From NCBI GenBank assembly GCA_033398695.1, contig CM065804.1, positions 51,553,501-51,617,500 of the forward strand: DNA of 64,000 nucleotides, written 5' to 3'. Shown here piece after piece: positions 10,377 through 21,132 of this stretch (positions within the stretch are counted from its first letter, which is position 1; every line of letters starts with the position of its first letter). This DNA is from Orobanche coerulescens (lineage: Eukaryota; Streptophyta; Magnoliopsida; Lamiales; Orobanchaceae). The position numbers and the translations under genes are program-made. The notes beneath the pieces were generated by a model. The model was not told the origin of the DNA and searched no databases. It saw only the letters and a program-made list of their open reading frames with translations.

Positions 10377-11142
10377 TCAATCTTGCATTGATGTATTGGA
10401 GGTCAGGAGTCACCTGAGATGAAAGCAGCTCTCCAATGGTATCCTTCACTATTTGTCGAATCAGCTCAGTCATCACAGGTGAGATCTGTGATGGTGGAGA
10501 CTGCTCACCTGAGCCTTCTGCAAATGAGCCACTAGACTGCAGGCTCCTTTCTGCAGCTGGTACTCCAGATGGGGTCTTTTCTAGGGTCCCTGATCTGGAG
10601 TCCTCAGCCAACTCGGCGTCCAGGGTGGTATACCGGGCAGGCGCCCCAGCCCTGTCTGCAGCCTCCATTTCCGGCTCTTTCTCTGGCTCCTTTTCCTTAT
10701 CCTCTTCTTCTTTTTCTTCTTCATCTTTTTGTTTTTCTTTCTCAGCTCCTTGATCTCCTCCTTCATCATCATCATCATCATCATCATTATTATCATCATC
10801 CTCTTTCCCATCTTTTTCTCCTTCATCATCATCATTCTCTCCTTCATCATCCTCCTGTTCTACTTCTTCCCCTTCTTCTTCTTCTTCATCAACTAACTCT
10901 TCTGTTTTCCCAACTTCCTCAGATTGTTTTTCAACTAAAGTGTTTTCTACTTCTCTTTTCTCTTCCTGCTCCTCTTCTTCGTCATTTATGACAATGACTT
11001 CCTCATCTTCTTCTCCATTAACTTCTTCAATTCTAATTTCTCTCTCTTCTTCCTCCTCTTCTTCTTTTCCAAATGAACCATCAAAAATACTATACATAAT
11101 GGAATGGATGAATTGGTCCATGTTGGTTTTAAAATGAGACAT
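10377..11142 (-). pseudogene. Sirevirus ORF3 copy B, acidic low-complexity part
   Basis: From about residue 25 this segment is dominated by long E and D runs, including an uninterrupted run of seven D, interspersed with K, over about 130 residues. A serine/proline-rich stretch and a short region 'MTELIRQIVKDTIGELL' follow. The DNA shows matching GAA/GAT microsatellite-like tracts (for example TCATCA repeats at 10763-10800 on the plus strand). The pair copy at 23440-24238 differs by several in-frame length changes in these tracts. The acidic part is likely disordered or coiled coil. The plus-strand ORFs over this region (Ser/Leu/His-rich) are shadows. Confidence 0.72.
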
Positions 11143-12023
11143 GAACCAATTCTCCTGGAGGATTAAAATTATGTCTGATTCTTTACAGAAATGAATCAGT
11201 ACCTCCTCTGTGGCTTGGGGATATTCCCAACCACTGGTTTCAATATAAGACTGAAGTTCCGTAAATGACAGTGTTTTGAAAAACTTTCACTCTTCAAAAA
11301 TGTTAACAAAGGAGTGTTATAAGGCTTGTGGTTTAACAAGCTGTAATTGTTCAATGGACAGGTTGAAAACATTGTTGTCCAGTAGGTTAAATGTGTAATT
11401 GGCTTCAGGGATTGAGATGATTAAACCTGCTTCTTCCTCCTCGGGAATGTATGCTGGAGAGAGGACAGCCACGATCTGAGTTTCAGTGCTGGGCGGTGGT
11501 CTTCCAGGTGAGTAGGTGACCTGGCTGCAGGACTGGCATGATGATCTGACTGCTCGTCCTGACTTAACTGCAGTCGCTTGGGCCTCTTGGGAGAGGGTTC
11601 CGGAGATGACTGCATGATGGATGGTTCTCCAGGGGCTGGTCCCCTTCTCCTGAATCGGACAGATATGGGAGTGTTGTCTGACTCGGAGTCCGACTTGGCT
11701 GCAGGGGGGTTGTCATTTGTAGGCTTGTCCGACTCGTCGGATAAATCGTATCTGGGGTAGGTCCTTGAGTCAGACAGCTCTTTCAACATCTGAGCTGCTC
11801 TTCTGTTGTTCCCTAACTTCCTCAAAGTTTCTTGGTCCAGATGACCAAGTCTCTTGTTGGTGTGGAAGGGGTCAGTACTTCCCTTCGTCACACTGGTCTT
11901 CTCAAGGATCCAACTCAGCTGCGTTCCAAACTCCAACTTGGATCGGAATATCTTTTCATCAGAAAGCGATTCGGCTTTGTTGACTTCTCGAACAAGCTGC
12001 CTAAAAATATAGTCAGCCCAATC
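11143..12023 (-). pseudogene. Sirevirus ORF3 copy B, middle part
   Basis: The reading frame from 11936 encodes 'HTNKRLGHLDQETLRKLGNN' and a Ser/Asp/Pro-rich stretch. The part from 11420 to 11143 is the continuing ORF3 sequence broken by stops. It matches 24239-25117 of copy A. It ends abruptly at 12023, where LTR2 begins; in copy A the same sequence runs on into the N-terminal domain. The N-terminal domain of copy B, and its pol and gag, are therefore missing. Confidence 0.7.
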
Positions 12024-13428
12024 TGTAGGTCACAAGTCGTCCAGGAATAAGTCTAGAGGGAGGGTGAATAGACTTATTGAAACTCTTAAACTCTTTTTCT
12101 CAAAGAGTGAGTTTCTTCAGCTGATAGATAAACAAATGACTTGGAGTCGTTTGTTCTTAATACGTGTGGAAGTCAGCTGATGACGAATACAGAACAACTA
12201 ATGAAACACTTAACAATGAATGCAGCAGTTAAAGTATGATGCTATAAAACAGTAAAGTACGCAGGCAATTATAGTGGTCTCAGAGGTGGGGTAATCCTCT
12301 ACTAATCCACTTTTCTCCAAACCAGTTGGAGAGAAATTCACTATAATTTTCAACCAGTGATAAATATTACAGTGATTGAACCAAACTACAACAGCTTCCA
12401 ACCAGTGGAAATCCGTGCCGTTGTAACACACTTGACTGCCTTACACCTCTTGATCCTCGATGCTTGGATGCCTTTACAGTCTCGAACTTCAACCAGTGAA
12501 GTACCCCGAACTCAGGATTTAAGACAAGAGTTTTTGTCTTCTCCAACTAAGAGCTTCTTCAAGTATGAACTTTTTAGAACCGCTCTTTTCACGATGCTGT
12601 ATTTTGTTTAGATTGCTTGAAGGCTTTGATCGCTTGAAAGTATGTTCGCACCGGTATTTGCTCAACTTCAAATCTTTGGATATATATAGGTGTTGATCCT
12701 TGAGCATTTCTTCATAGCCGTTGCAAATCTGTAACAAATCAGTCCGTTGGAGGGAGACTTCTTTGTTTATTCTTTTCTGAACGTTGCAAGGCTGGATTCC
12801 CATATTTTAATCTATCTTCCGACCGTTGTGAAGACTTCTGCATGTGATGCGCTGAATCTTTTGAATATAAAACGATTAAAGTCTTCAAGGTGGGTCTGGA
12901 TGGATTAGTTAATTCCTATCTTTTGCGGGAATCACTCCAATTTGTCTCATCACGTTGCATGTGACTTTCCGTAATATTTGAGTTTTCAACGCATGCTGAC
13001 GTGGACTTGGAGTACTTGGCTGATCTCGACTAGGCTGATGTGAAGTTATTGTCTCTGCAGTCTGGACCTCTCTGATGTTCATTGTTTAGTACTTGTCTGA
13101 TCAGATGACTTGTCTGAGGTATTTTAACTGCAGTCTGGTCAAACATCTCTGATAAATTTTTGTTGACCACAACTACTCTGACTTGACTCGGCTGTTCCTC
13201 TCTGATGAACTCAGCTGATCTTTAGTACTTAGCCGGTTTTCAGCCTAACTTAATTTTGGCCTATAGAAGATACTCATTTGGTTCTTCTTTACATTTTGCC
13301 AAGTTTATACTTAACATTATTTGGCCTATGGAAGATACTCATTTGGTTCTTCCTTACATTTTTGCCAAGTAATAAACATTTGAATTTATATTAATGACAT
13401 CATCAAAATCTAACAAGTATTCCTAACA
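12024..13428 (-). repeat. Sirevirus LTR2 (inner 3' LTR, 1405 bp)
   Basis: Same family as LTR1 and LTR3, with TGTAGG at 12024 and CCTAACA ending at 13428. TATATATA lies near 12680-12688. It is followed on the plus strand by the polypurine tract (13429-13442), so it is the 3' LTR of the inner element. Its variants differ from those shared by LTR1 and LTR3, mainly in the part right of about 12580. Confidence 0.9.
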
Positions 13429-13803
13429 AATTCCCCCTATTTTGATGATGGCAAAACTTTAAACAAGTAATCAAATGTACAAGTCTGCACTTAGGTGCAA
13501 GACACAAACTCAAAATCAGTCTTGTTTTGAGACAACTAGGAGTTGTCATTCAAATGACTGTTTATATTAATTTTCTGTTGATTACAAGTACATGGCTTGA
13601 ATAGAATAAATACAGAAAAATTAATCAATTACAAAAATTACAATTACATCTAAAAACTATCTGCCCCTTCCTCTGCGAACAGTTTGCTTGGGAGGTCTAA
13701 ATAGTTTTGCACCGATTGGTCTACTTTTGATGGGTGCAAGACCATATTTCCTCCTTATGACTAGGGCAGCAAAGTCTTGGTCTTCTTTTGAAGAGAACTT
13801 GTG
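13429..13803 (-). other. polypurine tract and 3' non-coding region, copy A
   Basis: The purine tract abuts LTR2 (GGGGGAATT on the minus strand at 13429-13437). The remaining 360 bp match 9351-9725 and show no coding frame. Confidence 0.75.
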
Positions 13804-14443
13804 CTATTCACATAGCTTTCTAATTTCCTCTTGAAGCTCTAGCTCGTCAAGCTCACTATCCAAATGGGTCGGCGCTTCCACTACTCTGAATGAAGGAATC
13901 ATAGGATAAGCATGCCATTTGGCTGCATATTTAAGCATTATCTTCCACAGAGTAGGCCATCTAGCATCCATGTAGTTGATGAATGACTGTTGGGGCGAGC
14001 ATTCTTTATCTTGGAGAATCTCCCAGAGGTAGAACTGCTCTGTGAATTGTTTCTTGGCATCCGCCCAATTGGTCATGAATTCTATTGGTAAGAATTCTTC
14101 AACATACCACAACTGTTTGCCTTCCCATTCGAATCTTTGTTCTTCTTTCTCTCTTGTTCTTCTCTTCTTCTCCACAGACTGCTCTTCAGGTTGGCTTGGG
14201 GCAGATATCTCCTTTCTTTTCAGACTTGATGGTCCTCTTTCAATTTGGAGAATATCTTGCCTCTTCTTTGATCTTAGCTCTTCCCTTATTTCTCCTTGAG
14301 TACTTCCTTCCCCCTGTATTCTATCTTCCCCCTTTTTGCCAGCATCAACTAAAGTAGTCAACTGCTGCTCTATTCTGCACATCCAGTCAGACATGCCAAA
14401 TGGCATTTTGTTGTTCGTAGGGGGAGGAGGCTGAGGTACTTCT
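13804..14443 (-). pseudogene. Sirevirus ORF3 copy A, C-terminal part
   Basis: An open frame ends in TAG at 13804-13806 with 'LDELELQEEIRKLCE'. It contains 'MPFGMSDWMCRIEQQL', a charged helix-like section and 'EFLPIEFMTNWADAKKQF'. Unlike copy B it is not stopped early. Its N-terminal connection is cut at 14443 by the Tekay element; the acidic part continues at 23440. If the insert is ignored, ORF3 continues from the acidic part into this one. Confidence 0.75.
14439..14443. repeat. target site duplication CTTCT, left copy (Tekay A)
   Basis: CTTCT precedes TGTAACA at 14444, and CTTCC follows the other LTR at 23440-23444. The uninterrupted site in ORF3 copy B (10350-10380) reads 'gaggtacttccctctg', so CTTCC is the original and the left copy has one C-to-T change. 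Confidence 0.85.
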
Positions 14444-15006
14444 TGTAACACCCTCAAGATATTCGAGGTATATTACAGCGCCGTAAATCCCTATATGGGA
14501 CCCACCAGGCTGAACAGCATCATACTCATCGACTCACATAAACGACAAACCAAAACCATGTCATAAAGACGCAAAACAGAATAATCCACCCGGTTTACCG
14601 GTCAACCATAACATCATCAATCAACACAAACATATAGGCAACAATACAATCCGGGCGGACAAGAACTCTTAAGTACTCGGGTACAACCATTAGTTCAAAA
14701 GCCACAAAAGATGAAAAGACAAAAAGACATTAAGACGTCACTTAGGCACAATCATCACGCTCGGCCATCATCCGCATCTTGGTCCAGTAGCCGCTCGTCT
14801 CGATGAACCCGACTGAAATTCATAAAAGCGAATTTCCCCAAACGGGTCCCGAAGGGGTTAGCATTTACGCTAGTACAAGTAACCAGAACAACAACTTACA
14901 TCTTACACATATACAAATGCATGCAAAAGACAAACCAGATCGAAAACACTCATTTCCCGAAATGCCAATATAAAAACACATTTGTAAAATTTCACCACAA
15001 TTAACC

Positions 15007-15136
15007 GTCGATCCACACCTCCGTGGACCCCTACCGAGACCCCGTCGGATCTAACCCGTAGTGTTTAAAAGCAAAGCTCGTCGATCCACACCTCCGTGGA
15101 CCCCTACCGAGACCCCGTCGAGTCTAACCCGTAGTG
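15007..15136 (-). repeat. 57-bp direct duplication inside Tekay A LTR
   Basis: Units at 15007-15063 and 15079-15136 share 'cgtcgatccacacctccg' and continue to 'ctaacccgtagtg'. The right LTR has the same pair, with differences, near 21920-22050. It lies between the donor-like and acceptor-like sites. Confidence 0.8.
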
Positions 15137-15742
15137 AGCATACACACGCACACAATTTCTCATACAAAACTACTATGTCAAGATTGTAAGTTCATAAGGA
15201 TACTTGCCTCGATTAATTAGACGATGACACGAACGGAACGGAAGAGTTGAACACGACCGCAAGGAACCGTCGGAAATGAAACTAAAGATTCGAATAAAAC
15301 AATCACAACCAACTCTAGACGATTATGGAAATGGAATACACTGAAACCCGCCTACGATTCATGTATATTCGTATATAAACAACAACGAGGGCGGACCACA
15401 ACCAAACCCTCTCGATTCCATAAAAATCACGAAATATACCATGAATCCGTAGGGAAACTAAGAATACCAACAAGATTAATAATATTCATCATGAATCCAT
15501 CAACGAAACGGAACGGATCGGAAGAAAATCCCAAAACCCCCAAATTATCCAAAAGTAGGGTTCTAAGAGATTACCATGGATTTAGGATGAGAAACACAAG
15601 TGTATGATGTTAGTCTTACACCAAGAACTCAAGCACAAGGATCTCTGAAGTGATTGGAAGAAGAAAATCGCCTCAAATCGTCTCTGGAGTCGCTCGGCCG
15701 CGGAAAGAGGAAGAAATGAGATTTTGTGATTATCTCGGTCAA

Positions 15743-15767
15743 CTCCCTGGTTTATATAGCCAGGGAG
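15743..15767 (-). promoter_or_regulatory. TATA box as loop of an 8-bp inverted repeat (Tekay A, left LTR)
   Basis: CTCCCTGG (15743-15750) and CCAGGGAG (15760-15767) are perfect inverted arms. The 9-nt loop is exactly the TATA box, CTATATAAA on the minus strand (15751-15759). It lies just downstream, in the transcription direction, of the palindrome array. Confidence 0.7.
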
Positions 15768-16300
15768 TGTTAGCGCACGCTAAGACCTCAAGGTTAGCGT
15801 GCGCTAACGGGATAGGGTTACAAACCCTCCTGTTAGCGTCCCAGTCCAGAAACCAGGTTTTTGGCCGTTAGCGTGCGCTACCATACATGCGTAGCGTGCG
15901 CTAATAACCTCTCGGTAGCGCGCGCTATCGACCAATAGCGTGTGCTACCTGAACATCAGCCGAGTCCGGTAGCTAATCGCCCAAACCTCACGACCCGTTA
16001 GCGTGCGCTACCATACCGGCGTAGCGTGCGGTAACTAGCATCGATTGAGTTCGGTAGTAAACCGCCCGATGATCGACAGTCACACTAGCGCGCGCTCTTC
16101 AACAATTTAACGTGCGCTAGTCTCCCGACATTAGCGTGCGCTAGACGAGATAGCGTGCGCTAATCCGATAGTCGCAGGTGGGAGCCGAATCGCCACTCCC
16201 GTGGCTAAATCGTTAGCGTGCGCTACGAATTAAACGTAGCGTGCGCTACTAATGGATTTCTAGCGTGCGCTATACAGGAAATTTAGCGTGCGCTAGATAC
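15768..16300. promoter_or_regulatory. array of TAGCGTGCGCTA palindromes (Tekay A, left LTR)
   Basis: About sixteen copies of TAGCGTGCGCTA or near variants (TAGCGCGCGCTA is a perfect palindrome), separated by unique spacers of roughly 10-60 bp. They fill the U3 region upstream of the TATA box. Spacers are not repeats of each other, so this is an array of short sites and not an ordinary tandem satellite. A role as a protein-binding or chromatin signal is inference. Confidence 0.75.
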
Positions 16301-16539
16301 AGAATATAAACGACCCAAAATACCGGGTTATGAACGAAACGTCAAACGGAACACCTCAAAACGTATCATAGCATAGTATGAATCCACGGCAACCCCGAAA
16401 CGGCGGTTCCGCACAACAATTACGAGAATCAGATCAAAAGATAACGGAAAAGTTACACTGAAGGATACTCGAGGGTCACTAAAATCGAGAATTATACCGG
16501 AAATACAATTACAAGGGAAAGAAAAATGCGGATATTACA

Positions 16540-16551
16540 TTCTACCCCTCT
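16540..16551 (-). other. polypurine tract of Tekay A
   Basis: AGAGGGGTAGAA on the minus strand lies directly before the 3' LTR start TGTAATATCC. It is preceded by the 'TTTCGGGACGAAACT' signature typical of the pol end in this branch. Confidence 0.82.
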
Positions 16552-17213
16552 AAAAATAAGTTTCGTCCCGAAACATAAGAAACAAACAACTCGGGGTACC
16601 TAGCACGCATGCTATCCTCGGTTTCCCAAGTTGCCTCCTCGACACCGTGTTTCGACCACTGCACCTTGACCAAAGGTATGGTCTTATGCCTCAATCGTTT
16701 CTCACGATACTCCAAAATCTTCAAAGGGCGCTCTTCGAAAGTAACATCTTCGGCGACATCAATCTCTCCATAATCGATGATGTGACTAGGATCCGGGACA
16801 TATTTCCTCAACTGGGAAACATGGAAAACGCTATGAACATGACTCAAGGCCGGAGGTAACGCCAAACGGTATGCCAACCCACCTACTCGCTCGAGGATCT
16901 CGAAGGGGCCGATAAATCTCGGACTCAACTTCCCTTTCTTCCCGAAACGAAAAACTCCCTTCGGCGGCGACACCTTTAGCAAAACATGGTCTCCCACCTC
17001 GAATTCCAAAGGTCGACGACGGATGTCGGCATACGACTCGCCGACTCGGGCGATCAACATCCGTTCTCGAATTAACTCTATCTTCCGCCTCGTCCCTAAA
17101 AGCGACATCCGGCTCGGTCCCGACCAAATCGGACGCCTCATTCCAACAAATCGGTGATCGACATCGCCGCCCGTAAAGTGCCTCATACGGGCCATCGAAT
17201 CGACGCGTGCCAA
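16542..17213 (-). pseudogene. integrase C-terminus and chromodomain (Tekay A)
   Basis: An open frame of 223 codons. It contains the 'FEVGDHVLLKVSPPKGVFRF' block, the GPY/F-type 'PRFIGPFEILERVG', 'HSVFHVSQLRKYV', and a terminal chromodomain-like region beginning 'PLKILEYREKRLRHKTIPLVK' in which W and Y cage-type residues remain. It runs up to the polypurine tract. Its first about 40 codons are probably out-of-frame relative to the true integrase, because the matching integrase sequence there is found in an overlapping frame (16831-17289). Confidence 0.83.
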
Positions 17214-18130
17214 CCGTTGTTGTACGTGAATTCGATCGGCAAATGTTCCTCCCAGTCACTACTCCAATCGAGAGCACAGCACGTAACAAGTCCTCGAGCG
17301 TCTGGATAGTGCGTTCCGATTGTCCATCGGATCGGGATGAAAAGAGGTACTCAAGTGTAAACGGGTACCCAACGCCTTATGCACCGCTTTGCCGGAGTGC
17401 GATACGAAAGCGGCCATCACGATCCGAAACAATAGACTTGAAGTACCGTGAAGTCTCACAATCACGCGATAAACACACGAGCCAACTTCTCCGGGCCCCA
17501 AGTGTCCTTGATGCCCGTAAAATGTGCCGACTTGGTCGACGATCAACAATCACCCATACCATATTCATGCCCGACCTCGATCTCGGCAAACTCGTGGAAG
17601 TCCATCGATATATCCTCCCATTTCCATTCCGAATGGGAAGTGATCAATAACCCGGCCGGTCTCGATGCTCGATTTTGACCTTGACAAGTCAAACATCTCG
17701 CTACAAACTGTGCGACCTCATCCTTCATGTCATTCCACCAGAAGTTCCTTCTCAAGTCCTTGTACATCTTACTCGAACCAGGATGAACGGAGTAAGGTGT
17801 AGCATGGGCCTCCCGTAAAATACTCTGCCTCAACTCTGAGTCGTTCGGCACACAAAGCCGACTCTGGAATCTCAAAATACCATCCTCGTGAATCACAAAC
17901 CCATGAGACTTTCCCTTAAGAACGTTCTCTCGGATTTGAGTAATCATCGGATCCTCTGATTGCTTCAGCTTAATTTCGTCGATCAAGGATGACGAAATCT
18001 CTAAAGCACAAAGTTGCCCGACAGCTCCCGGCAACGAGACCTCAACATCTAACTCGATCAAGGCCCTCCGAAGCTCAGACTGAGACGTAAGGATCTCAAG
18101 CGTTCGCAACGCAACTGGTTTCCGACTCAA
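17214..18130 (-). pseudogene. integrase zinc-binding and core (Tekay A)
   Basis: The HHCC zinc domain is visible around 17850-17690 ('[18 protein letters not shown]' then 'CLTCQGQN'). The first catalytic aspartate lies in 'DISMDFHEF' near 17605. After about 17560 the sequence is scattered over several frames: 'STSFHPDPMDNRN' (about 17330) is a damaged form of the region that precedes the catalytic glutamate, and 'GPYEALYGRRCRSPICW' (about 17190) follows in another frame. At least three frameshifts occur within 450 bp. Confidence 0.8.
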
Positions 18131-18506
18131 GGCGTCGGCCACGACGTTCGCCTTGCCCGGATGATAAAGGATTTCGAGGTCATAATCCTTAATCAACTCT
18201 AACCACCTCCTCTGCCTCATATTTAACTCTCGCTGAGTAAATATGTATTTGACTTTTATGATCGGTAAAAATCGCATGCAGAGCCGAAAGATTGTGACGC
18301 CAAATGTTGAGCGCAAAAACGACTGCCGCTAACTCCAAGTCATGAGTTGGGTAGTTAAGCTCATACGGCCTCAACGGTCTCGATGCAAAGGCAATGGTCT
18401 GCCGTCTTTGCATTAATACACACCCAAGACCACGACCCGAAGCATCGCTATAAACGGCAAAACCCTCGTTTCCACATGGCAATGCCAAAGCTGGGGCTGA
18501 AGTCAA
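18131..18506 (-). pseudogene. RNase H (Tekay A)
   Basis: The RNase H domain contains '[16 protein letters not shown]', '[18 protein letters not shown]' and 'IFTDHKS', giving acidic residues in the expected places. The frame of 18506-18189 is lost after 'TDHKS' and picked up by the frame of 18316, which carries '[20 protein letters not shown]' and '[17 protein letters not shown]'. The shift is near 18230. Confidence 0.85.
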
Positions 18507-19302
18507 GCGCTTCTTGATTCCTCAAAACTCGATCGCCTCTCGTCATTCCAGACGAACTTCTCGATTTCTGGAGCAACTGTGTAAGTGGTCGAGCCAGTTT
18601 CGAGAAACCCTCGACGAACCTACGGTAGTAGCCAGCTAAACCCAAGAAACTACGGAGCTCCTTCACATTCTTGGGCGGTGCCCAATCCAACACGGCCTCG
18701 ATCTTCTGCGGATCCACACGAACCCCCTCGGCTGAAATCACGTGACCTAAAAACATCACTTCCTTCAGCCAGAACTCACATTTCGAGAACTTTGCATAGA
18801 GTTGCTCGGTCCTCAAAATGTCTAATACTACCCGCAAATGATGGGCATGCTCTTCCTCATTCCTCGAATAAATAAGAATATCGTCAATAAAGACGACGAC
18901 GCACTTATCCAAATACTCGATAAAAACTTTGTTCATCAACTGCATGAACACCGCCGGCGCATTAGTTAACCCGAAGGGCATGACTACGAACTCATAATGT
19001 TCGTACCTCGTCCAAAAGTTTTGGCACATCGACTCTCTCACCCGGAGTTGATAGTACCCGATTTCAAATCAATTTTCGAGAATACCGCAGCCTCGCACCG
19101 ATCGAACAAGTCATCAATTCTCGGCAAAGGATACTTGTTCTTGATGGTAACCTTGTTTAGTTCGCGATAGTCGATACACAAACGTAGTGAACCATCCTTC
19201 TTCCGCACAAACAGACCGGTGCGCCCCAAGGCGAGGCGCTCGGTCGAATATACCCGACTCAAGAAGCTCGCTCAGCGCTTCTTCAACTCTGCCATCTCTC
19301 AA
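18507..19302 (-). pseudogene. reverse transcriptase (Tekay A)
   Basis: The RT is spread over three frames: '[20 protein letters not shown]' (19200-19130), '[11 protein letters not shown]' (about 19080), and a long frame from 19041 with '[18 protein letters not shown]', the active site FIDD at 18880-18891 (minus strand), and the thumb '[20 protein letters not shown]'. All catalytic aspartates can be found. The frameshifts lie at small deletions near 19060 and 19250. Confidence 0.86.
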
Positions 19303-19955
19303 GGTGCCATGCGATACGGCGCCTTGAAATAGGAGCGCGCCGGCTCTAACTCTATAGCAAACTCAACCTCACGTTCGGTGGCAATCCGGTAACTCGTCGG
19401 GAATACATCAGGAAACTCACTAACGACTGGAATCGACGAAAGCTCGACTCCACCATCCTCCGCCTTCAAGGCGTAGCACCAATATCCAGTACACCCCTTT
19501 CGCAGGAGTCTCATCGCCTTCAAGGCGTTAATAACGAATTTCTGTTTCCCCCTCTTTCGCCCCGCGAAAGAGTGCTCGGTGCCGTCCTCGGCTAACATAG
19601 TGATGATTCTCGTGCGGTAGTTCATGATCGCACCATGCCGCTCGAGCCAATCATCACCAAGAATCAAATCCTCACCCTCGATACTCACAACAATAAGATT
19701 AGAGGGCCAAGTCCTCTCACAAATAAATACGAGCAGGTCTCGAACCTCCTGATCACCAACGATTCTATCGCCGCTAGGAAGCTTAACGATGAAGGGTTCA
19801 CAAGGCATCAAACAGTCGAGACTCAAACGACGCACACAATCCAGAGATATGAACGAATGCGTAGCACCGGAATCGAAAAGCACACTGACAGGATGAGAAA
19901 GAATATAAACGGTACCTGTCGCCACGGTAGCCGCTGGATCATCGGCTCTCCGCAT
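19303..19955 (-). pseudogene. retropepsin and RT linker (Tekay A)
   Basis: An open frame of about 218 codons with the active site DSGATHSF (near residue 29), 'LILGDDWLERHGAIMNY', a basic 'RKRGKQKF' stretch, and 'VVSEFPDVFP', the conserved block just before RT. The protease looks intact over its core. DSG in place of DTG is usual in this branch. Confidence 0.86.
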
Positions 19956-21132
19956 CTCATAGACACGCGGGTGGGCGGAGCCGACACTGGAAGCTCCCCT
20001 TAGAGGGCTGACCCGACCTCTCCCCGACTAGCACTCGGCGGAGGCGAGGAGCAAGCGATCCACGATTCACACTTGGTTCCCTAGGCTGGAATGGAAGCCC
20101 GGGCACCAAGAATTTTCTCCCTCTCGGCCTGACGGCCTTGTGGCCGGTGGCCACTGCGATTACACGTCGACAAAGGGCTCAAACAAGTACGATGTGGCCG
20201 TCGACCACAATTGAAACACTTCACATCACGAAAAGGAGCACCGGTAGTTCCACGAGGACCCCAGTGAACGAGGCTGGACCACCACCGGCGGAAGTTAGCG
20301 GATTGGGATCTCTGCGACCCCCACTCTTGTGGCCCGAAAAGTTCCAGCGGACTTGTTTCTTACTCTCGCGGGCCGCCTCACTCGCCGTCACGGACATATC
20401 ATAAGCAAGGGCCCTACTCGATAATCCTTCAATGTAGTGCATACGAGCCCCGACATATAGTCCCGAATCGGCAACTTCATCCGTCGGAGAAATGGAAAAA
20501 CTTGTCACTCTCCTCGACAACTTGGATCTTCACATATCCCAACTATTAGTTAAAATCAGCAATAGCTTGAGCTACCGGGATATCCCGTGGTTGAGCATCA
20601 TAAAAGCATGTACCCGAGCACATGTCTCGGCGCCACGGGCAATATTCAGCCTCCATCAACTCTTGAAACTCAGCCCACGAAGCAGCATGGTCTTTGGGCC
20701 CAACGGCCTCCCACCAGTCCGTAGCGTCCCCAGTGAGAAAATATTGAGCAATACGGACTCTACGTTCCTCAGGACAGTTAGTGGCAACGAAGACCTTAGA
20801 TATCTCCTTGATCCAACCTTCCCAGCCAATCGGGTCTGAAGCTCCCGAGCGAGGAGGATGCATCTTGATGACATCTTGGAGCCATCGGTCCGCTCCGCCC
20901 GATTAGCATGGGCACGATCCGGGTTACGAACCGCCTGAGCTATTGCCGCCATTTGGTTCACCATCTGTTGCATAACGGCCTCAATACCAAGATCGCACGC
21001 TCCTGAGAAGAAGCATGGCTATGACGGTCGCCGATCTGCCGGCTCAAGACCGTGACGTGGCCGCCCCACTTGCCCCACGTCCCGGCCGCGTCCACGACCA
21101 CAACCGCGACCACGACCTCTTCCGGCATCCAT
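19956..21132 (-). pseudogene. gag (Tekay A)
   Basis: An ATG at 21132-21130 starts a strongly RG-rich N-terminus ('DAGRGRGRGCGRGRGR'), usual for this branch. The capsid domain follows in several frames: 'MQQMVNQMAAIAQAVRN' (20973), then 'GWIKEISKVFVATNCPEERR' with 'DATDWWEAV' (20863-20546). A zinc-knuckle-like CFNCGRRPHRTC lies at 20218-20183, with the last interval shortened to two residues. The region has at least four frame changes. The homologous gag of element B1 is at 45606-46370. Confidence 0.8.

Larger units (their letters stand above)
14444..16539 (-). repeat. Tekay A 3' LTR (2096 bp)
   Basis: Plus-strand TGTAACACCC...GGATATTACA. On the element's strand the order is: U3 start at 16539, palindrome array (16300-15768), TATA in a hairpin (15767-15743), leader, donor-like GGCAAGTATC (15199-15212 region), a direct duplication (15007-15136), a hairpin pair (14838-14872), acceptor-like TTTCAG (14813-14818), and the LTR end. 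It differs from the right LTR mostly by small clustered indels. Confidence 0.92.

Noticed and set aside
10569..10991. Plus-strand ORFs rich in Leu, His and Ser over 10436-11137 and 23493-24087
   Set aside because: They are antisense shadows of the Glu/Asp-rich Sirevirus ORF3; the low complexity alone keeps the frames open.
13804..14443. Sirevirus ORF3 as a viral envelope gene
   Set aside because: I found no signal peptide, transmembrane segment or fusion-like motif; only the position after pol supports the name.
15768..16300. Possible CRISPR array (short palindromic repeats with unique spacers)
   Set aside because: The repeats are 12-bp palindromes with variable spacing, lie in LTRs of plant retrotransposons and are present in several LTR copies; there is no cas gene and the sequence is eukaryotic.
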